Positions 20,872 through 29,795 of a stretch of DNA of 64,000 bases are shown piece by piece. The translations under genes and the position numbers were made by a program. Position 1 is the first letter of the stretch. Every line of letters starts with the position of its first letter. The notes under the pieces are model-generated. The model worked only from the letters and a program-made list of their open reading frames with translations, did not search any database and had not been told where the DNA came from. This stretch comes from RPQJ01 sp963732415 (GTDB lineage Bacteria; Pseudomonadota; Gammaproteobacteria; Steroidobacterales; Steroidobacteraceae): contig CAVSZK010000021.1 in the NCBI GenBank assembly GCA_963732415.1, positions 358,654 to 422,653 of the forward strand, in the 5' to 3' direction.

Positions 20872-21144
20872 ATGAACAGGAACGAACTGGTAGAAGCCGT
20901 GAGCGAGCGTACCGGGCTCGCGAAATCCGACGCCGCCCAGGCGGTCGAAGCCGTACTCGCCGCAATCACCGAGGCGATGCGCTCCGGGGACACCGTGACA
21001 CTGTCGGGGTTCGGAAGCTTCGTGGCGAAGTCCCGCGCAGCCCGGACCGGCCGTAATCCGCGCACCGGAGAGGCGATCGCGATCCCGGCCAGCCGGGCGC
21101 CAGCGTTCAAGGCTGGAAAGGGCCTGAAGGATGCCCTAAACTAA
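20872..21144 (+). CDS. hupB: HU-family histone-like DNA-binding protein (HU-beta type)
   Basis: 90 aa, the standard HU length. It begins MNRNELVEAVSERTGLAK and carries the DNA-embracing arm GRNPRTGEAIAIPASRAPAFKAGK with the conserved Pro that intercalates in DNA bends. A strong ribosome site AGGAGGGA precedes the ATG. Position directly after lon is the conserved place of hupB. It compacts and bends the chromosome as a dimer. Confidence 0.97.
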   Translation: MNRNELVEAVSERTGLAKSDAAQAVEAVLAAITEAMRSGDTVTLSGFGSFVAKSRAARTGRNPRTGEAIAIPASRAPAFKAGKGLKDALN

Positions 21145-21163
21145 CCAGCTCCCCAGGGGGCGC

Positions 21164-21239
21164 GGGTGCTTAGCTCAGCTGGGAGAGCGACGCCTTTACA
21201 CGGCGTAGGTCGGGGGTTCGATCCCCTCAGCACCCACCA
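21164..21239 (+). tRNA. tRNA-Val (anticodon UAC)
   Basis: A 76-base cloverleaf with acceptor GGGTGCT/AGCACCC, anticodon loop TTTACAC (TAC), T-loop GGTTCGATC and an encoded CCA. It lies 19 bases downstream of hupB and 8 before tRNA-Asp, so the two tRNAs are probably one transcript. Confidence 0.97.
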
Positions 21240-21247
21240 GAAAACGC

Positions 21248-21324
21248 GGAGTGGTAGTTCAGTTGGTTAGAATACCGGCCTGTCACGCCGGGGGTCGCGG
21301 GTTCGAGTCCCGTCCACTCCGCCA
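21248..21324 (+). tRNA. tRNA-Asp (anticodon GUC)
   Basis: A 77-base cloverleaf nearly identical to E. coli tRNA-Asp: acceptor GGAGTGG/CCACTCC, anticodon loop CTGTCAC (GTC), discriminator G and encoded CCA. Confidence 0.98.
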
Positions 21325-21342
21325 ACTATCGCTGTCGATGAG

Positions 21343-21365
21343 AGCCCGCAACAGCGGGCTTTCTC
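21343..21365 (+). terminator. Intrinsic terminator after the tRNA pair
   Basis: The stem AGCCCGC (21343-21349), loop AACA, stem GCGGGCT (21354-21360) is followed by TTCTC. It sits 18 bases after tRNA-Asp and just before ppiD. Confidence 0.75.
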
Positions 21366-21393
21366 ATAACCGCTAACCGCTGGTCAATTCACC

Positions 21394-23292
21394 ATGCTTC
21401 AGCAGATTCGCGACAAGATTTCGGGCTGGTTCGCCTGGGTATTCCTCGGCGCCATTGCCGTGGTGTTCATCTTCTGGGGAATCCGCTTCGAGTCGGGGCC
21501 GACGGCGGCTGCCGCCAAGGTCAACGGCGAGAGCATCCCGGTCGAGCAGGTGCGCCGCGCCTGGCAGCAGCGCCAGACGCAACTGCTGCAGGCATCCCGT
21601 GACGAACTGCCGGCTGCGGTCGTGAAGGAGGAGCAGACGAAGCTGCTCAACGAGTTCATCGATCGTGAAGTGCTGATCCAGCACGTTGACGCGATGGGCT
21701 ATCGCGTAAGCGACCTGGACATCGCCCGCCAGATCGAGGCGCTGCCGGAGCTGCAGGTGGACGGCAAGTTCTCGCGCGACCGCTACGCGGCGCTACTGGC
21801 CGCGCAGGGTCGCAGCGAGGCACAGTTCGAGCAGGAGTTCCGCCGCGACATCCAGGTCGCGCAGCTGCGCAATGGCATCGCCATCTCGTCGTTCGCAACC
21901 CCGGGCGAGCTGGGTCGGCGAATAGCGCTGGAGGGCGAGACCCGCGACATCGACTATTTCACCATTGCGGCCGCGAAGTTTGCGACAGATGTCGCCGTGT
22001 CACCCGGCGAGGTGCAGGCCTACTACGACGCCAACAAGGCGGACTTCATTACACCGGAGACCGTGTCGGTCCAGTACGTGGCGCTCAAGGCCGCTGACGT
22101 CGCGGCCACGGTCGAGGTCACCGACGAGGCGCTGCACCAGTATTACGATCAGGTTGCGCCGGAGCGCTACACGGATGCCGAGCGACGCCGGGCCAGGCAC
22201 ATCCTCATCGAGGCCGGTTCGGACGACGCGGCTGCGAAGCAGAAAGCTGACGAGGTGATGGCGAAGGCGAAGGCCGGCGAGGATTTCGGCAAGCTTGCCG
22301 GCGAGTATTCCGACGACCCTGGCTCGAAGGCCCGGGGGGGCGAACTGGGCTGGGCGACCCGGCAGAGTTTCGTGCAGCCGTTCGCGGACGCGCTGTTCAC
22401 CATGCAGGTTGGCGAGATCGGCGGTCCGGTGAAGACGCAGTTCGGTTACCACGTGATCCAGCTCGAGGAAGTGCAGCCGGCACGGCAGCGCAGCTTCGAC
22501 GAGGTGCGTGCGGAGCTCGAGGCCGATTACCGCAACGAGCAGGCACAGTCGCTGTTCTACGAGAAATCGCAGCAGCTGGCTGACGACGCGTTCGCCTCGC
22601 TGAGCGAGCTTGAAAGCGTGGCACAGAAGCACGGCCTGGAGCTCCTGACCGTGGACAGCTTCACGCGGCAGGGCGCCGGTCCGTTCGCGGGCAACCGCAA
22701 GGTGATCGACACCGTGTTCAGCGACGAGGTGCTGCAGCAGCGCCAGAACAGCCCTGCCGTCAATGTCACCGACGACGAGGTGGCCGTTTTCCGGGTCACC
22801 GACTACAAGCCGGCCGCATCGCGCCCGCTCGAAGAAGTGCGCACCGAGATCGAGGCGACGCTGCGCGAGCAGGGCTCGCGCAAGGCCGCCGAAGCGGCGG
22901 CGTTGGCCGACTCGGTCCGCATCAACAGCGGCACGGCCTTCGCAGTGGTTGCGGACGAGGCAAGCGCCGTTCCGAATGGAGCCACGACCGTAAACAGGGC
23001 CACCGAAGACATACCGGCCGCGCTGCGAAAGGCGGTGTTCAGCGCAAGTCGCCCGGCCCCGGGAAAGACCACCGGCGGGACCGCCGTGCTTTCGAACGGC
23101 GACGTTGCGGTATTCGTGGTGAACGCGGTGCGCGCTGGCACCGCGCCTGCCGGGCCGGACGCGGCCATACAGCTCGCCCAGGTCATGGAAAAGACGGCCG
23201 GCATGGCCGCCAGGGCCGATTTCACTTCCTACGTGAAAGAGCTCGATCGCACCGCGAAGATCAAGATAAACGACCAGGTGTTTGCGGAGTAA
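21394..23292 (+). CDS. ppiD: PpiD, membrane-anchored periplasmic chaperone with parvulin domain
   Basis: 632 aa. One N-terminal membrane anchor (WFAWVFLGAIAVVFIFWGI, about residues 12-31) places the rest in the periplasm. A SurA-like N domain follows. The parvulin-type domain lies at about 265-360 (RRARHILIEAG, GELGWATRQSFVQPFADALF, FGYHVIQLEEV). A second degenerate parvulin-like region and a C-terminal helix complete the protein. PpiD works beside the Sec translocon on proteins emerging into the periplasm. Its place after hupB is the conserved gammaproteobacterial arrangement. The gene converges with fabI; only a weak AGCCGG/CCGGCT hairpin (23295-23315) lies between them. Confidence 0.95.
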   Translation: MLQQIRDKISGWFAWVFLGAIAVVFIFWGIRFESGPTAAAAKVNGESIPVEQVRRAWQQRQTQLLQASRDELPAAVVKEEQTKLLNEFIDREVLIQHVDAMGYRVSDLDIARQIEALPELQVDGKFSRDRYAALLAAQGRSEAQFEQEFRRDIQVAQLRNGIAISSFATPGELGRRIALEGETRDIDYFTIAAAKFATDVAVSPGEVQAYYDANKADFITPETVSVQYVALKAADVAATVEVTDEALHQYYDQVAPERYTDAERRRARHILIEAGSDDAAAKQKADEVMAKAKAGEDFGKLAGEYSDDPGSKARGGELGWATRQSFVQPFADALFTMQVGEIGGPVKTQFGYHVIQLEEVQPARQRSFDEVRAELEADYRNEQAQSLFYEKSQQLADDAFASLSELESVAQKHGLELLTVDSFTRQGAGPFAGNRKVIDTVFSDEVLQQRQNSPAVNVTDDEVAVFRVTDYKPAASRPLEEVRTEIEATLREQGSRKAAEAAALADSVRINSGTAFAVVADEASAVPNGATTVNRATEDIPAALRKAVFSASRPAPGKTTGGTAVLSNGDVAVFVVNAVRAGTAPAGPDAAIQLAQVMEKTAGMAARADFTSYVKELDRTAKIKINDQVFAE

Positions 23293-23361
23293 GGAGCCGG
23301 GGACGGCTGCCGGCTGTGCCTGCGGCATTCCGGTCGCGGGTCGCGAGCGCCCGGTGACCGC

Positions 23362-24150
23362 CTAGTCTTCCGGGAACGACATGCCGACGTGGCTGTACCC
23401 GGCATCCACGTACAGCACCTCGCCGGTGATCCCCGAGGCAAGGTCCGAGCAAAGGAACGCCGCGGCATTCCCCACTTCGTCGATAGTCACGTTGCGCCTT
23501 AGCGGCGTGTACGAGGCGACGTGGCCGAGCATCTTGCGGAAGCCGCCGACACCGGCTGCCGCGAGCGTCTTGATCGGCCCTGCCGAGATCGCGTTCACGC
23601 GGATGCCCTGTGGCCCGAGGTCGGCCGCCAGGAATCGCATGTTCGCCTCGAGGCTGGCCTTCGCAACGCCCATCACGTTGTAGTTCGGGATCGAGCGCAC
23701 TGCGCCGAGGTAGCTCATCGTCACGATCGCGCCTGGGCGCCCGAGCATCATCGGCCGCGCGGCCTTGGCGAGCGCCGCAAGACTGTAACTGGAGATGTCG
23801 TGCGAGATCTGGAATCCCTCGCGCGTGACGCTGTCGAGATAGCCACCGGCAAGTTGTTCGCGCGGCGCGAATGCCACCGAGTGGACCAGCACGTCCAGCG
23901 AGTCCCAGGATTCGCGTAACTTTGCGAACGCGTCGTCGATCTCCGCGTCGCTGGCGACGTCCATCGGCAGCACCAGGCTCGAGCCGAACTCCCCGGCCAT
24001 CGAAACCACACGGTCCTTCAGGCGGTCGTTCTGGTAGGTGAAGGCCAGTTCTGCACCTTCACGCCGCATCGCCGCGGCAATGCCGTAGGCGATCGAACGC
24101 TCGGTCGCGAGACCGACGATCAGTGCGCGCTTGCCGGAAAGGAATCCCAC
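23362..24150 (-). CDS. fabI: Enoyl-[acyl-carrier-protein] reductase (NADH)
   Basis: 262 aa short-chain dehydrogenase that performs the last reduction of each fatty-acid elongation cycle. The start is GTG at 24150, with GGAGG 9 bases before it; this gives the family N-terminus GFLSGKRALIVGLATERSIAYG. FabI hallmarks are SVAFAPREQLAGGYLDSVTR and the catalytic region MSYLGAVRSIPNYNVMGVAKASLE (Tyr and Lys). DLGPQGIRVNAISAGPIKTLAA follows. It lies 4 bases after the mltD stop, with its ribosome site inside the end of mltD, so gloB-mltD-fabI look like one operon. It is the target of triclosan-like inhibitors in other bacteria. Confidence 0.97.
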   Translation of the reverse strand: MGFLSGKRALIVGLATERSIAYGIAAAMRREGAELAFTYQNDRLKDRVVSMAGEFGSSLVLPMDVASDAEIDDAFAKLRESWDSLDVLVHSVAFAPREQLAGGYLDSVTREGFQISHDISSYSLAALAKAARPMMLGRPGAIVTMSYLGAVRSIPNYNVMGVAKASLEANMRFLAADLGPQGIRVNAISAGPIKTLAAAGVGGFRKMLGHVASYTPLRRNVTIDEVGNAAAFLCSDLASGITGEVLYVDAGYSHVGMSFPED

Positions 24151-24154
24151 CCGA

Positions 24155-25792
24155 TCAACCTCCGTCGACTCGTTTCGGGTCACTGTACACGACCAGGCGC
24201 TGGCCCGTGCGCAGCGTCGCGGACTGTCGCAGCCCGTTCCACGTCGTGAGTTGACGTACCGAAACGTTGAACTTGCCTGCGATTTCCGAGAGCGTATCGC
24301 CGCTCCGGACATGGTAGGTCATGCGGGTGGCCTCGGCGGAGCCCGATGATGCGGCGCTGGATCCGCCCGGAATCTTGAGGCGGGTGCCCATCTTCAGTTG
24401 GCTCTTGGAGCTCATGCCATTCTCTGCCGCGAGGGCGGGAACCGTGACCCCATAGCGCCGCGCAACACCCCACAGCGTGTCGCCGGACTTGACCACGTGC
24501 ACGCTCGACGAACGCTGCTGCGCGGGCTTCTGCCGCTCGGGCAGCTGGGCGGCGATCTCCTCACGTGGTGCCGCCGCCGGCGTGGTGCCGCTGGCGCCAG
24601 AGGCCGGGACCTTAAGTGTGTCGCCTGGATGGATCGTCGTGCCATTGATGCCGTTCGCTTCCAGCAGCTGCCCAGTCGAAATTCCGTAGCGGCGTGCAAT
24701 GCCGCTCAACGTATCGCCGCGCTTCACCGCATGGGTCGTCGTGGGCGGGGGCTCGGCCACGGCCGTCGCAGCGAGACGCGCGGCGCCTTCGTCGGTGAGC
24801 AATGCCATGCTGAAGGGCTCGACTGCCTGGACGGGCAGCAGAAGTTGGTGCGGGCCGCTGGGTGGCGTGGTCATGCGGTTGAATGCGGGATTCAATGCGA
24901 ACATGTCGTCGCGCGAGATACCCGCGAGCGCGGCCGCCTCACCGAGGTCGATCTGCCGGCCCGGGTCCACGACACCGAAGTACGGCTGGTTCGCGATCGG
25001 CTCGAACTGCAGGCCAAAGGCGGCGGGATTGCCTACGATGCGCCGGATCGCCAGCAGCTTGGGTACGTAGTCGCGGGTCTCGGCCCGCAGCTGCAGGCTG
25101 AAAAAGTCAGTCGGCCGTCCGGCCGCGGCATTTCGCTGGATCGCGGACTTCACCGTGCCCTCGCCACCGTTGTAGGCGGCGATCGCAAGGTACCAGTCAC
25201 CGTCGAAGTAGCGGTTCAGGTACTGCAGATAGTCGAGGGCTGCCATGGTCGAGCGCTGCACGTCGCGGCGCTCGTCGATCCACCAGTTCTGGGCCAGGCC
25301 GTAGTGCTTGCCTGTGCTCGGGATGAACTGCCACAGGCCGGCCGCACGGCTGCGCGAATAGGCCACCGGGTTGAACGCGCTCTCCACGACCGGCAGCAGG
25401 GCGAGTTCCAGCGGCATGCCGCGCCGCTCGAGTTCGGTGACGATGTAGTAGAGATAGCGCGAGCCGCGTTTGAAGGTGCGATCGAGATAGTCGGGCTTGG
25501 AGACGTAGGACTGGACCTCGCGGTCAATCCCATGGTGCTCGGTGTCCGGGAGCGCGTATCCGGCGCGAACCCTGTCGAGCAGGTCGACGTACTGGTCTGC
25601 CGGGAGCTGCTCGATGTCGCCCAGCCCGCCCGGAATCGTGCCGCCGGGCCGCTGGGGCACGACCTTGCCGGTCGGGTGCTCGGCCGACGGCGGCAGGCTC
25701 GAGTAGTCGTCTTTGGAATTTGTCGTACTGCAGCCGGCGAGCGCCGCCCCGAGCAGGGCGAACATTGCCAGCCGCGCGAATCGCATGTGCAT
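24155..25792 (-). CDS. mltD: MltD-like lytic murein transglycosylase lipoprotein with three LysM domains
   Basis: 545 aa. The lipobox LGAALAGC puts the lipid-modified Cys near residue 21. The SLT-type catalytic domain lies at about 110-250, with the general-acid Glu in LLPVVESAFNP and AAGLWQFIPSTGKHYGL. Three C-terminal LysM repeats (THAVKRGDTLSGIARRYGIS, VHVVKSGDTLWGVARRYGVT, TYHVRSGDTLSEIAGKFNVS) bind peptidoglycan. It cleaves glycan strands with formation of 1,6-anhydroMurNAc, at the outer-membrane face of the wall. The ATG overlaps the gloB stop codon. Proximity to gloB and rnhA matches the E. coli neighbourhood. Confidence 0.95.
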   Translation of the reverse strand: MHMRFARLAMFALLGAALAGCSTTNSKDDYSSLPPSAEHPTGKVVPQRPGGTIPGGLGDIEQLPADQYVDLLDRVRAGYALPDTEHHGIDREVQSYVSKPDYLDRTFKRGSRYLYYIVTELERRGMPLELALLPVVESAFNPVAYSRSRAAGLWQFIPSTGKHYGLAQNWWIDERRDVQRSTMAALDYLQYLNRYFDGDWYLAIAAYNGGEGTVKSAIQRNAAAGRPTDFFSLQLRAETRDYVPKLLAIRRIVGNPAAFGLQFEPIANQPYFGVVDPGRQIDLGEAAALAGISRDDMFALNPAFNRMTTPPSGPHQLLLPVQAVEPFSMALLTDEGAARLAATAVAEPPPTTTHAVKRGDTLSGIARRYGISTGQLLEANGINGTTIHPGDTLKVPASGASGTTPAAAPREEIAAQLPERQKPAQQRSSSVHVVKSGDTLWGVARRYGVTVPALAAENGMSSKSQLKMGTRLKIPGGSSAASSGSAEATRMTYHVRSGDTLSEIAGKFNVSVRQLTTWNGLRQSATLRTGQRLVVYSDPKRVDGG

Positions 25793-26568
25793 CAGCGGAA
25801 TCCGTCCTTCCAGGAACGTACGGCGGCGAAGACATCCGCGGTCTGCGGCAATGGTCGTCCCGCATGGGCCTCGGCAGCACTTCGAACCGAAGCCAGCCGG
25901 CAGCGCAGGAATGGGTTGATCCTGCGTTCACGCCCGAGTTCAGAAGGCAGCGTGATGGCATCGCGCTCGCGGAGTTCCTGTGTCGCTTCGAGTGCGTCGA
26001 TCACGTCGGCATTGCCAGGCTCGACACTTGCCGCGAACCTCAGATTGCCAAGCGTGTATTCATGTGCGCAGTAGACGCGCGTCTGGTCAGGCAGCGCGGC
26101 GATCCGGTCGAGTGAGTCGAGCATCTGTTCCGCTGTTCCCTCGAACAGGCGACCGCAGCCGCCGCTGAACAACGTGTCGCCACAGAACAGCGCTCCGTGA
26201 CCGAAGTAGGCGATGTGCCCCAGCGTGTGTCCGGGAATCGCCATCACGAGAAAATCCAGGCCGAGTTCTGCAAGGCGGACATGATCTCCGTCGTCGAGCA
26301 ATTGCGCCTCGCAGGGCAGGCGCTCGCGTGCCGGTCCAAAGACCCTGGCCCCGTGACTTGCGGCCAATTCCGCGACGCCGCCGACGTGGTCGGGGTGGTG
26401 GTGGGTGACGAGGATTGAATGGAGTTTGAGTCCATGCCGCTCGAGCACCGCCTCTACCGGGCGAGCCTGCCCCGGGTCCACTACGACTGCCGCGCCAGGC
26501 TGCCCCGGCGCGCGGATCAGCCAGATGTAGTTATCCGAAAACGCCCGCACCGGGCTCACTTCGAGCAT
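25792..26568 (-). CDS. gloB: Hydroxyacylglutathione hydrolase (glyoxalase II)
   Basis: 258 aa metallo-beta-lactamase-fold enzyme that hydrolyses S-lactoylglutathione to lactate and glutathione, completing methylglyoxal detoxification. The start ATG 26568 gives MLEVSPVRAFSDNYIWLI, the family N-terminus; the frame is open further up without matching the family. The metal ligands THHHPDHVGG, the His in IPGHTLGHIAYF, the bridging Asp in LFCGDTLFSGGCGRLFEG and the His in YCAHEYTLGNLRFA are all present. The C-terminal glutathione-site basic residues are RERRINPFLRCR. It is divergent from the methyltransferase/rnhA genes, as in E. coli (gloB-yafS-rnhA-dnaQ). Confidence 0.97.
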   Translation of the reverse strand: MLEVSPVRAFSDNYIWLIRAPGQPGAAVVVDPGQARPVEAVLERHGLKLHSILVTHHHPDHVGGVAELAASHGARVFGPARERLPCEAQLLDDGDHVRLAELGLDFLVMAIPGHTLGHIAYFGHGALFCGDTLFSGGCGRLFEGTAEQMLDSLDRIAALPDQTRVYCAHEYTLGNLRFAASVEPGNADVIDALEATQELRERDAITLPSELGRERRINPFLRCRLASVRSAAEAHAGRPLPQTADVFAAVRSWKDGFR

Positions 26569-26697
26569 CTGCGACCCCCGCCATGAACGGCCATGAGTCC
26601 GGGCGCGCGTATTAGAACTGTTCGCGACGTAAATATCCAGAATATGTCTCACGAATTTCGGATGAAAACATCGACTTTGCCGCTATCCTTGCGGCCG

Positions 26698-27420
26698 ATG
26701 ATCAATGCCCAGGCAAGTGACTGGTTCGCCTCGCCGCCCGGATGCACGTTGCTCGATTTCGAGGATGGCGTGCTGGCCGAGGCGCTGTCCGACGTGGTCG
26801 GCTTCGAGATGCTGCAGGTGGGCCGGTGGGGCGAAGGCGCGCGGCTTGCGTCGCATGCGCGGGCGCAGCACCACTGGCTGGTGGCGCCCGACGCAAGCGG
26901 CCCCTGCGCCATACGCGCGAACTTTGATGCCCTGCCGATCGCTTCCGGGTCGATCGAGGGGGTGTTGCTGCCGCATACGCTGGAACACGCGCCGAATCCG
27001 CACCAGATACTGCGCGAGGTCGAGCGTGTACTGATGGGCGAGGGACAGGTCGCGATCTGTGGATTCAACCCATATGGTCCATGGGCCCTGCGAAATTACC
27101 TTACGCACGGGCGGTTCCTGCCGCACGCCGCCCGCCTGCTCGGCGAGGGTCGCGTCTGTGACTGGCTGCGACTGCTGGGGTTCGAGGTTGAAGTCGCGCG
27201 GCGATTCCTGTTCGTGCCGCCCTGGGCCAGGCGCCGCGGCGCCGAGGCCGGGAGCTGGCTGGAGCGCCGCGGTCCCGACCTTTTCGCACCGATCTCGGGC
27301 GCGTACATGGTCAAGGCGCGCAAGCGGGTGCGTGCGCTCACGCCGATTCGACCCGTCTGGCAACGTGCACGCGTAGTCGCAGTGGGCGCCGCCGAGCCCA
27401 CCACGAGGAATGCTGCGTGA
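26698..27420 (+). CDS. YafS-like class I SAM-dependent methyltransferase
   Basis: 240 aa from ATG 26698; in-frame starts at 26593 and 26662 are less likely because they crowd the divergent gloB promoter region. The Rossmann-type signature is partly degenerate, with ARLASHARAQHHWLV, then FDALPIASGSIEGVLLPHTLEHAPNPHQILREVERVL and GEGQVAICGFNPYGPWALR. The LPHTLEH segment is typical of Methyltransf_11 proteins. The substrate is unknown, and the homologue yafS is also uncharacterised. The stop overlaps the rnhA start (GTGA), so the two are coupled. Confidence 0.85.
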   Translation: MINAQASDWFASPPGCTLLDFEDGVLAEALSDVVGFEMLQVGRWGEGARLASHARAQHHWLVAPDASGPCAIRANFDALPIASGSIEGVLLPHTLEHAPNPHQILREVERVLMGEGQVAICGFNPYGPWALRNYLTHGRFLPHAARLLGEGRVCDWLRLLGFEVEVARRFLFVPPWARRRGAEAGSWLERRGPDLFAPISGAYMVKARKRVRALTPIRPVWQRARVVAVGAAEPTTRNAA

Positions 27421-27857
27421 CCGAGGTCAAGATCTACACGGACGGCGCATGCCGGGGCAATCCAGGGCCCGGCGGCTGGGGAGCTTGGCTCGTCTACGGC
27501 GGGCACGAACGCGAGTTGTGGGGTGGCGAGGCGCACACGACCAACAATCGGATGGAGCTCACCGCCGCGATCGAGGCCCTGGTGGCGCTGAAGCGCCACT
27601 GCACGGTGCAGCTCTACACCGACTCCCAGTACGTGCGTAACGGAATCACTGAATGGCTGCCGCAGTGGAAGAAGCGCGGCTGGAAGACGGCCGACCGCAA
27701 GCCCGTCAAGAACGCCGACCTGTGGGTTCGACTGGAGCAGGAGATCGCGCGCCACGACGTGCACTGGCACTGGGTTCGCGGCCATTCGGGGCACGAAGGC
27801 AATGAGCGGGCGGACGCGCTGGCCAACCGGGGCGTGGACGAGACCAGCGGACAGTGA
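27417..27857 (+). CDS. rnhA: Ribonuclease HI
   Basis: 146 aa from a GTG start. It degrades the RNA strand of RNA-DNA hybrids. The acidic active site is complete: Asp in IYTDGACRGNPG, Glu in NNRMELTAAIEAL, Asp in LYTDSQYVRNGI and Asp in ERADALANRGV. The basic handle region (PQWKKRGWKTADRKPVKN) is that of the E. coli-type enzyme. GAGGAA before the start is the ribosome site. Neighbours yafS and dnaQ give the conserved rnhA-dnaQ setting, here interrupted by a sugar aminotransferase. Confidence 0.98.
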   Translation: MTEVKIYTDGACRGNPGPGGWGAWLVYGGHERELWGGEAHTTNNRMELTAAIEALVALKRHCTVQLYTDSQYVRNGITEWLPQWKKRGWKTADRKPVKNADLWVRLEQEIARHDVHWHWVRGHSGHEGNERADALANRGVDETSGQ

Positions 27858-27966
27858 GGCGTCGAGCGGCCGCGGGGCCACGGGACGCTTCCGGCTAACC
27901 GCTATCCGCATCTGGTTCCTTTTCGGGTAGCCTTGTTCGAATACAAGACGACTGGATTCAACCGTC

Positions 27967-29079
27967 ATGGACTTCATTGATCTCAAGACCCAGTACAGGC
28001 GGATCAAGCCCGCCGTCGACGGGCGGATTGCGCGGGTGCTCGAGCACGGCCAGTACGTGATGGGGCCGGAGGTTAACGAACTCGAGCAGGTCCTGGCCGG
28101 CTACTGCGGGACAAAGCACTGCGTCGCGGTATCGAGCGGCACCGACGCACTGCTGATCGCGCTGCTGTCGCTCGGCGTTCGACCGGGCGACGAGGTGATC
28201 ACGACCCCGTTCACGTTCTTCGCCACGGCGGAGATGATCGCACTCGCAGGCGCGCGGCCGGTGTTCGTGGACATCGACCCGCGGACCTGGAATCTCGATC
28301 CAGCGAAGCTGGAGGCGGCGATAACGCCTCGCACGCGGGCGATCATGCCGGTGTCGCTGTACGGACAGTGCGCGGACTACGACGCCATCAATGCAATCGC
28401 CTCGAAGCACGCGCTGCCGGTGATCGAGGATGCGGCACAGAGCTTCGGCGCGACCTACAAGGGGCGGCGCTCGAACGCGTTGACCCAGATCGGCGCCACC
28501 TCGTTCTTCCCTTCGAAGCCGCTGGGTTGCTACGGGGATGGCGGCGCGCTGTTCACCGACGACGACCGCCTGGCCACGCTGATGCGCGAGATCCGCGTGC
28601 ACGGGCAGGACCGTCGCTACCATCATCCGCGGCTCGGCATGACGGCGCGGCTCGACACGATCCAGGCCGCCGTACTGCTCGAGAAGATGGCGATATTCGA
28701 CGACGAGGTGGCCGCGCGAGCTAGGGTCGCAGACGTCTACGCGAGGCTGATCGGTGAGGCTTTCGGCGCCAACGGCGCAGTCCGGGCGCCGCACGTCGAG
28801 TCGTTCAACACCAGTGTATTCGCCCAGTACACGGTCGAAGTGGAGCGGCGCGACATCGTCGAAACGCGCATGAAGGTGGCGGGCGTACCCACGGCGGTTC
28901 ATTACCCGATGTCGCTGCACCAGCAGCCGGCGTTCTCCTATCTCGACCTGCCCGCAGGCAGTTTCCCGCTGTCCGAGGCAGCCGCGAGCCGTGTGATCAG
29001 CCTGCCAATGCACCCGTACCTGGTCGAAGCCCAGCAGGCGACGGTGGTGGCCGCGCTGGTGGAGGCAGTGAGGGCTTGA
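27967..29079 (+). CDS. DegT/DnrJ/EryC1/StrS-family sugar aminotransferase
   Basis: 370 aa PLP enzyme that aminates keto-sugar nucleotides for surface glycans. Visible features are the N-terminal FIDLKTQYRRIKPAVDGRI, SSGTDALLIALLSLG, VIEDAAQSFGATYKGRRS and the PLP lysine in SFFPSKPLGCYGDGG (Lys184). It resembles the WbpE/WlbC type that makes UDP-2,3-diacetamido or UDP-3-amino sugars from UDP-GlcNAc uronate, but similar enzymes act on 4-keto sugars, so the product is uncertain. It sits between rnhA and dnaQ and overlaps dnaQ by one base. It may serve the sugar genes at 31-40 kb. Confidence 0.9.
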   Translation: MDFIDLKTQYRRIKPAVDGRIARVLEHGQYVMGPEVNELEQVLAGYCGTKHCVAVSSGTDALLIALLSLGVRPGDEVITTPFTFFATAEMIALAGARPVFVDIDPRTWNLDPAKLEAAITPRTRAIMPVSLYGQCADYDAINAIASKHALPVIEDAAQSFGATYKGRRSNALTQIGATSFFPSKPLGCYGDGGALFTDDDRLATLMREIRVHGQDRRYHHPRLGMTARLDTIQAAVLLEKMAIFDDEVAARARVADVYARLIGEAFGANGAVRAPHVESFNTSVFAQYTVEVERRDIVETRMKVAGVPTAVHYPMSLHQQPAFSYLDLPAGSFPLSEAAASRVISLPMHPYLVEAQQATVVAALVEAVRA

Positions 29080-29795
29080 TGCGCCAGGTCGTACTCGATA
29101 CCGAGACCACCGGCCTGGAGCCCGAACTGGGCCATCGGATCATCGAGATCGGCTGCATCGAACTGGTCAACCGACGGCGTACCGGGCGGCTCTTTCATCG
29201 CTACCTGTGCCCCGACCGCGAGATCGACCCTGGCGCGCTGCAGGTACACGGCCTGTCCACCGAGTTCCTGAAGGGACAACCGAAGTTCGGCGAGATTGCC
29301 GGCGAATTCCTCGAGTTCGTCCGGGGGGCAGAACTGATCATCCACAATGCCCCGTTCGACGTGGCATTCCTGGACGCGGAGCTCGCGCGGCTGCCGGAGG
29401 CCGGAGAGGCCATCGCCGGGCATTGCGAGGTGCTCGACACGTTGCAGATGGCGCGGCGGATGCATCCTGGCCAGCGCAACGGCCTGGACGCACTCTGCAA
29501 GCGCTATTCGGTGGACAACTCGCAGCGTGACCTGCACGGCGCCTTGCTCGATGCGGAGTTGCTGCTCGAGGTGTACCTCGCGATGTCGGGCGGGCAGGGC
29601 GCGCTCGGGCTCGATAGCGGTGAGCAGGCCACGGCAACCACGGCGAAGGCGAAGCGCGCGAGGCGCCCGCGCGGAGCACTGGTCGTCCGCAGGGCGAACG
29701 AGCATGAGGCAGCCGCCCACGAACTGCGGCTCGCGTCGCTCGACAAGGCGAGCGGCGGCAAGACGCTGTGGCGGACTTTCGAGCAGGCATCATGA
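29079..29795 (+). CDS. dnaQ: DNA polymerase III epsilon subunit, 3'-5' proofreading exonuclease
   Basis: 238 aa from ATG 29079, which shares a base with the previous stop (TGATG). The DEDDh exonuclease motifs are VLDTETTGLEPELGHRIIEIG (Exo I), LIIHNAPFDVAFLDAEL (Exo II) and RNGLDALCKRYSVDNSQRDLHGALLDAELL (Exo III). It removes misincorporated bases as part of the replicative core. The C-terminal part (EHEAAAHELRLASLDKASGG) is the flexible alpha-binding region. The stop overlaps the nhaB start, an unusual coupling of a replication gene to an ion antiporter. Confidence 0.96.
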   Translation: MRQVVLDTETTGLEPELGHRIIEIGCIELVNRRRTGRLFHRYLCPDREIDPGALQVHGLSTEFLKGQPKFGEIAGEFLEFVRGAELIIHNAPFDVAFLDAELARLPEAGEAIAGHCEVLDTLQMARRMHPGQRNGLDALCKRYSVDNSQRDLHGALLDAELLLEVYLAMSGGQGALGLDSGEQATATTAKAKRARRPRGALVVRRANEHEAAAHELRLASLDKASGGKTLWRTFEQAS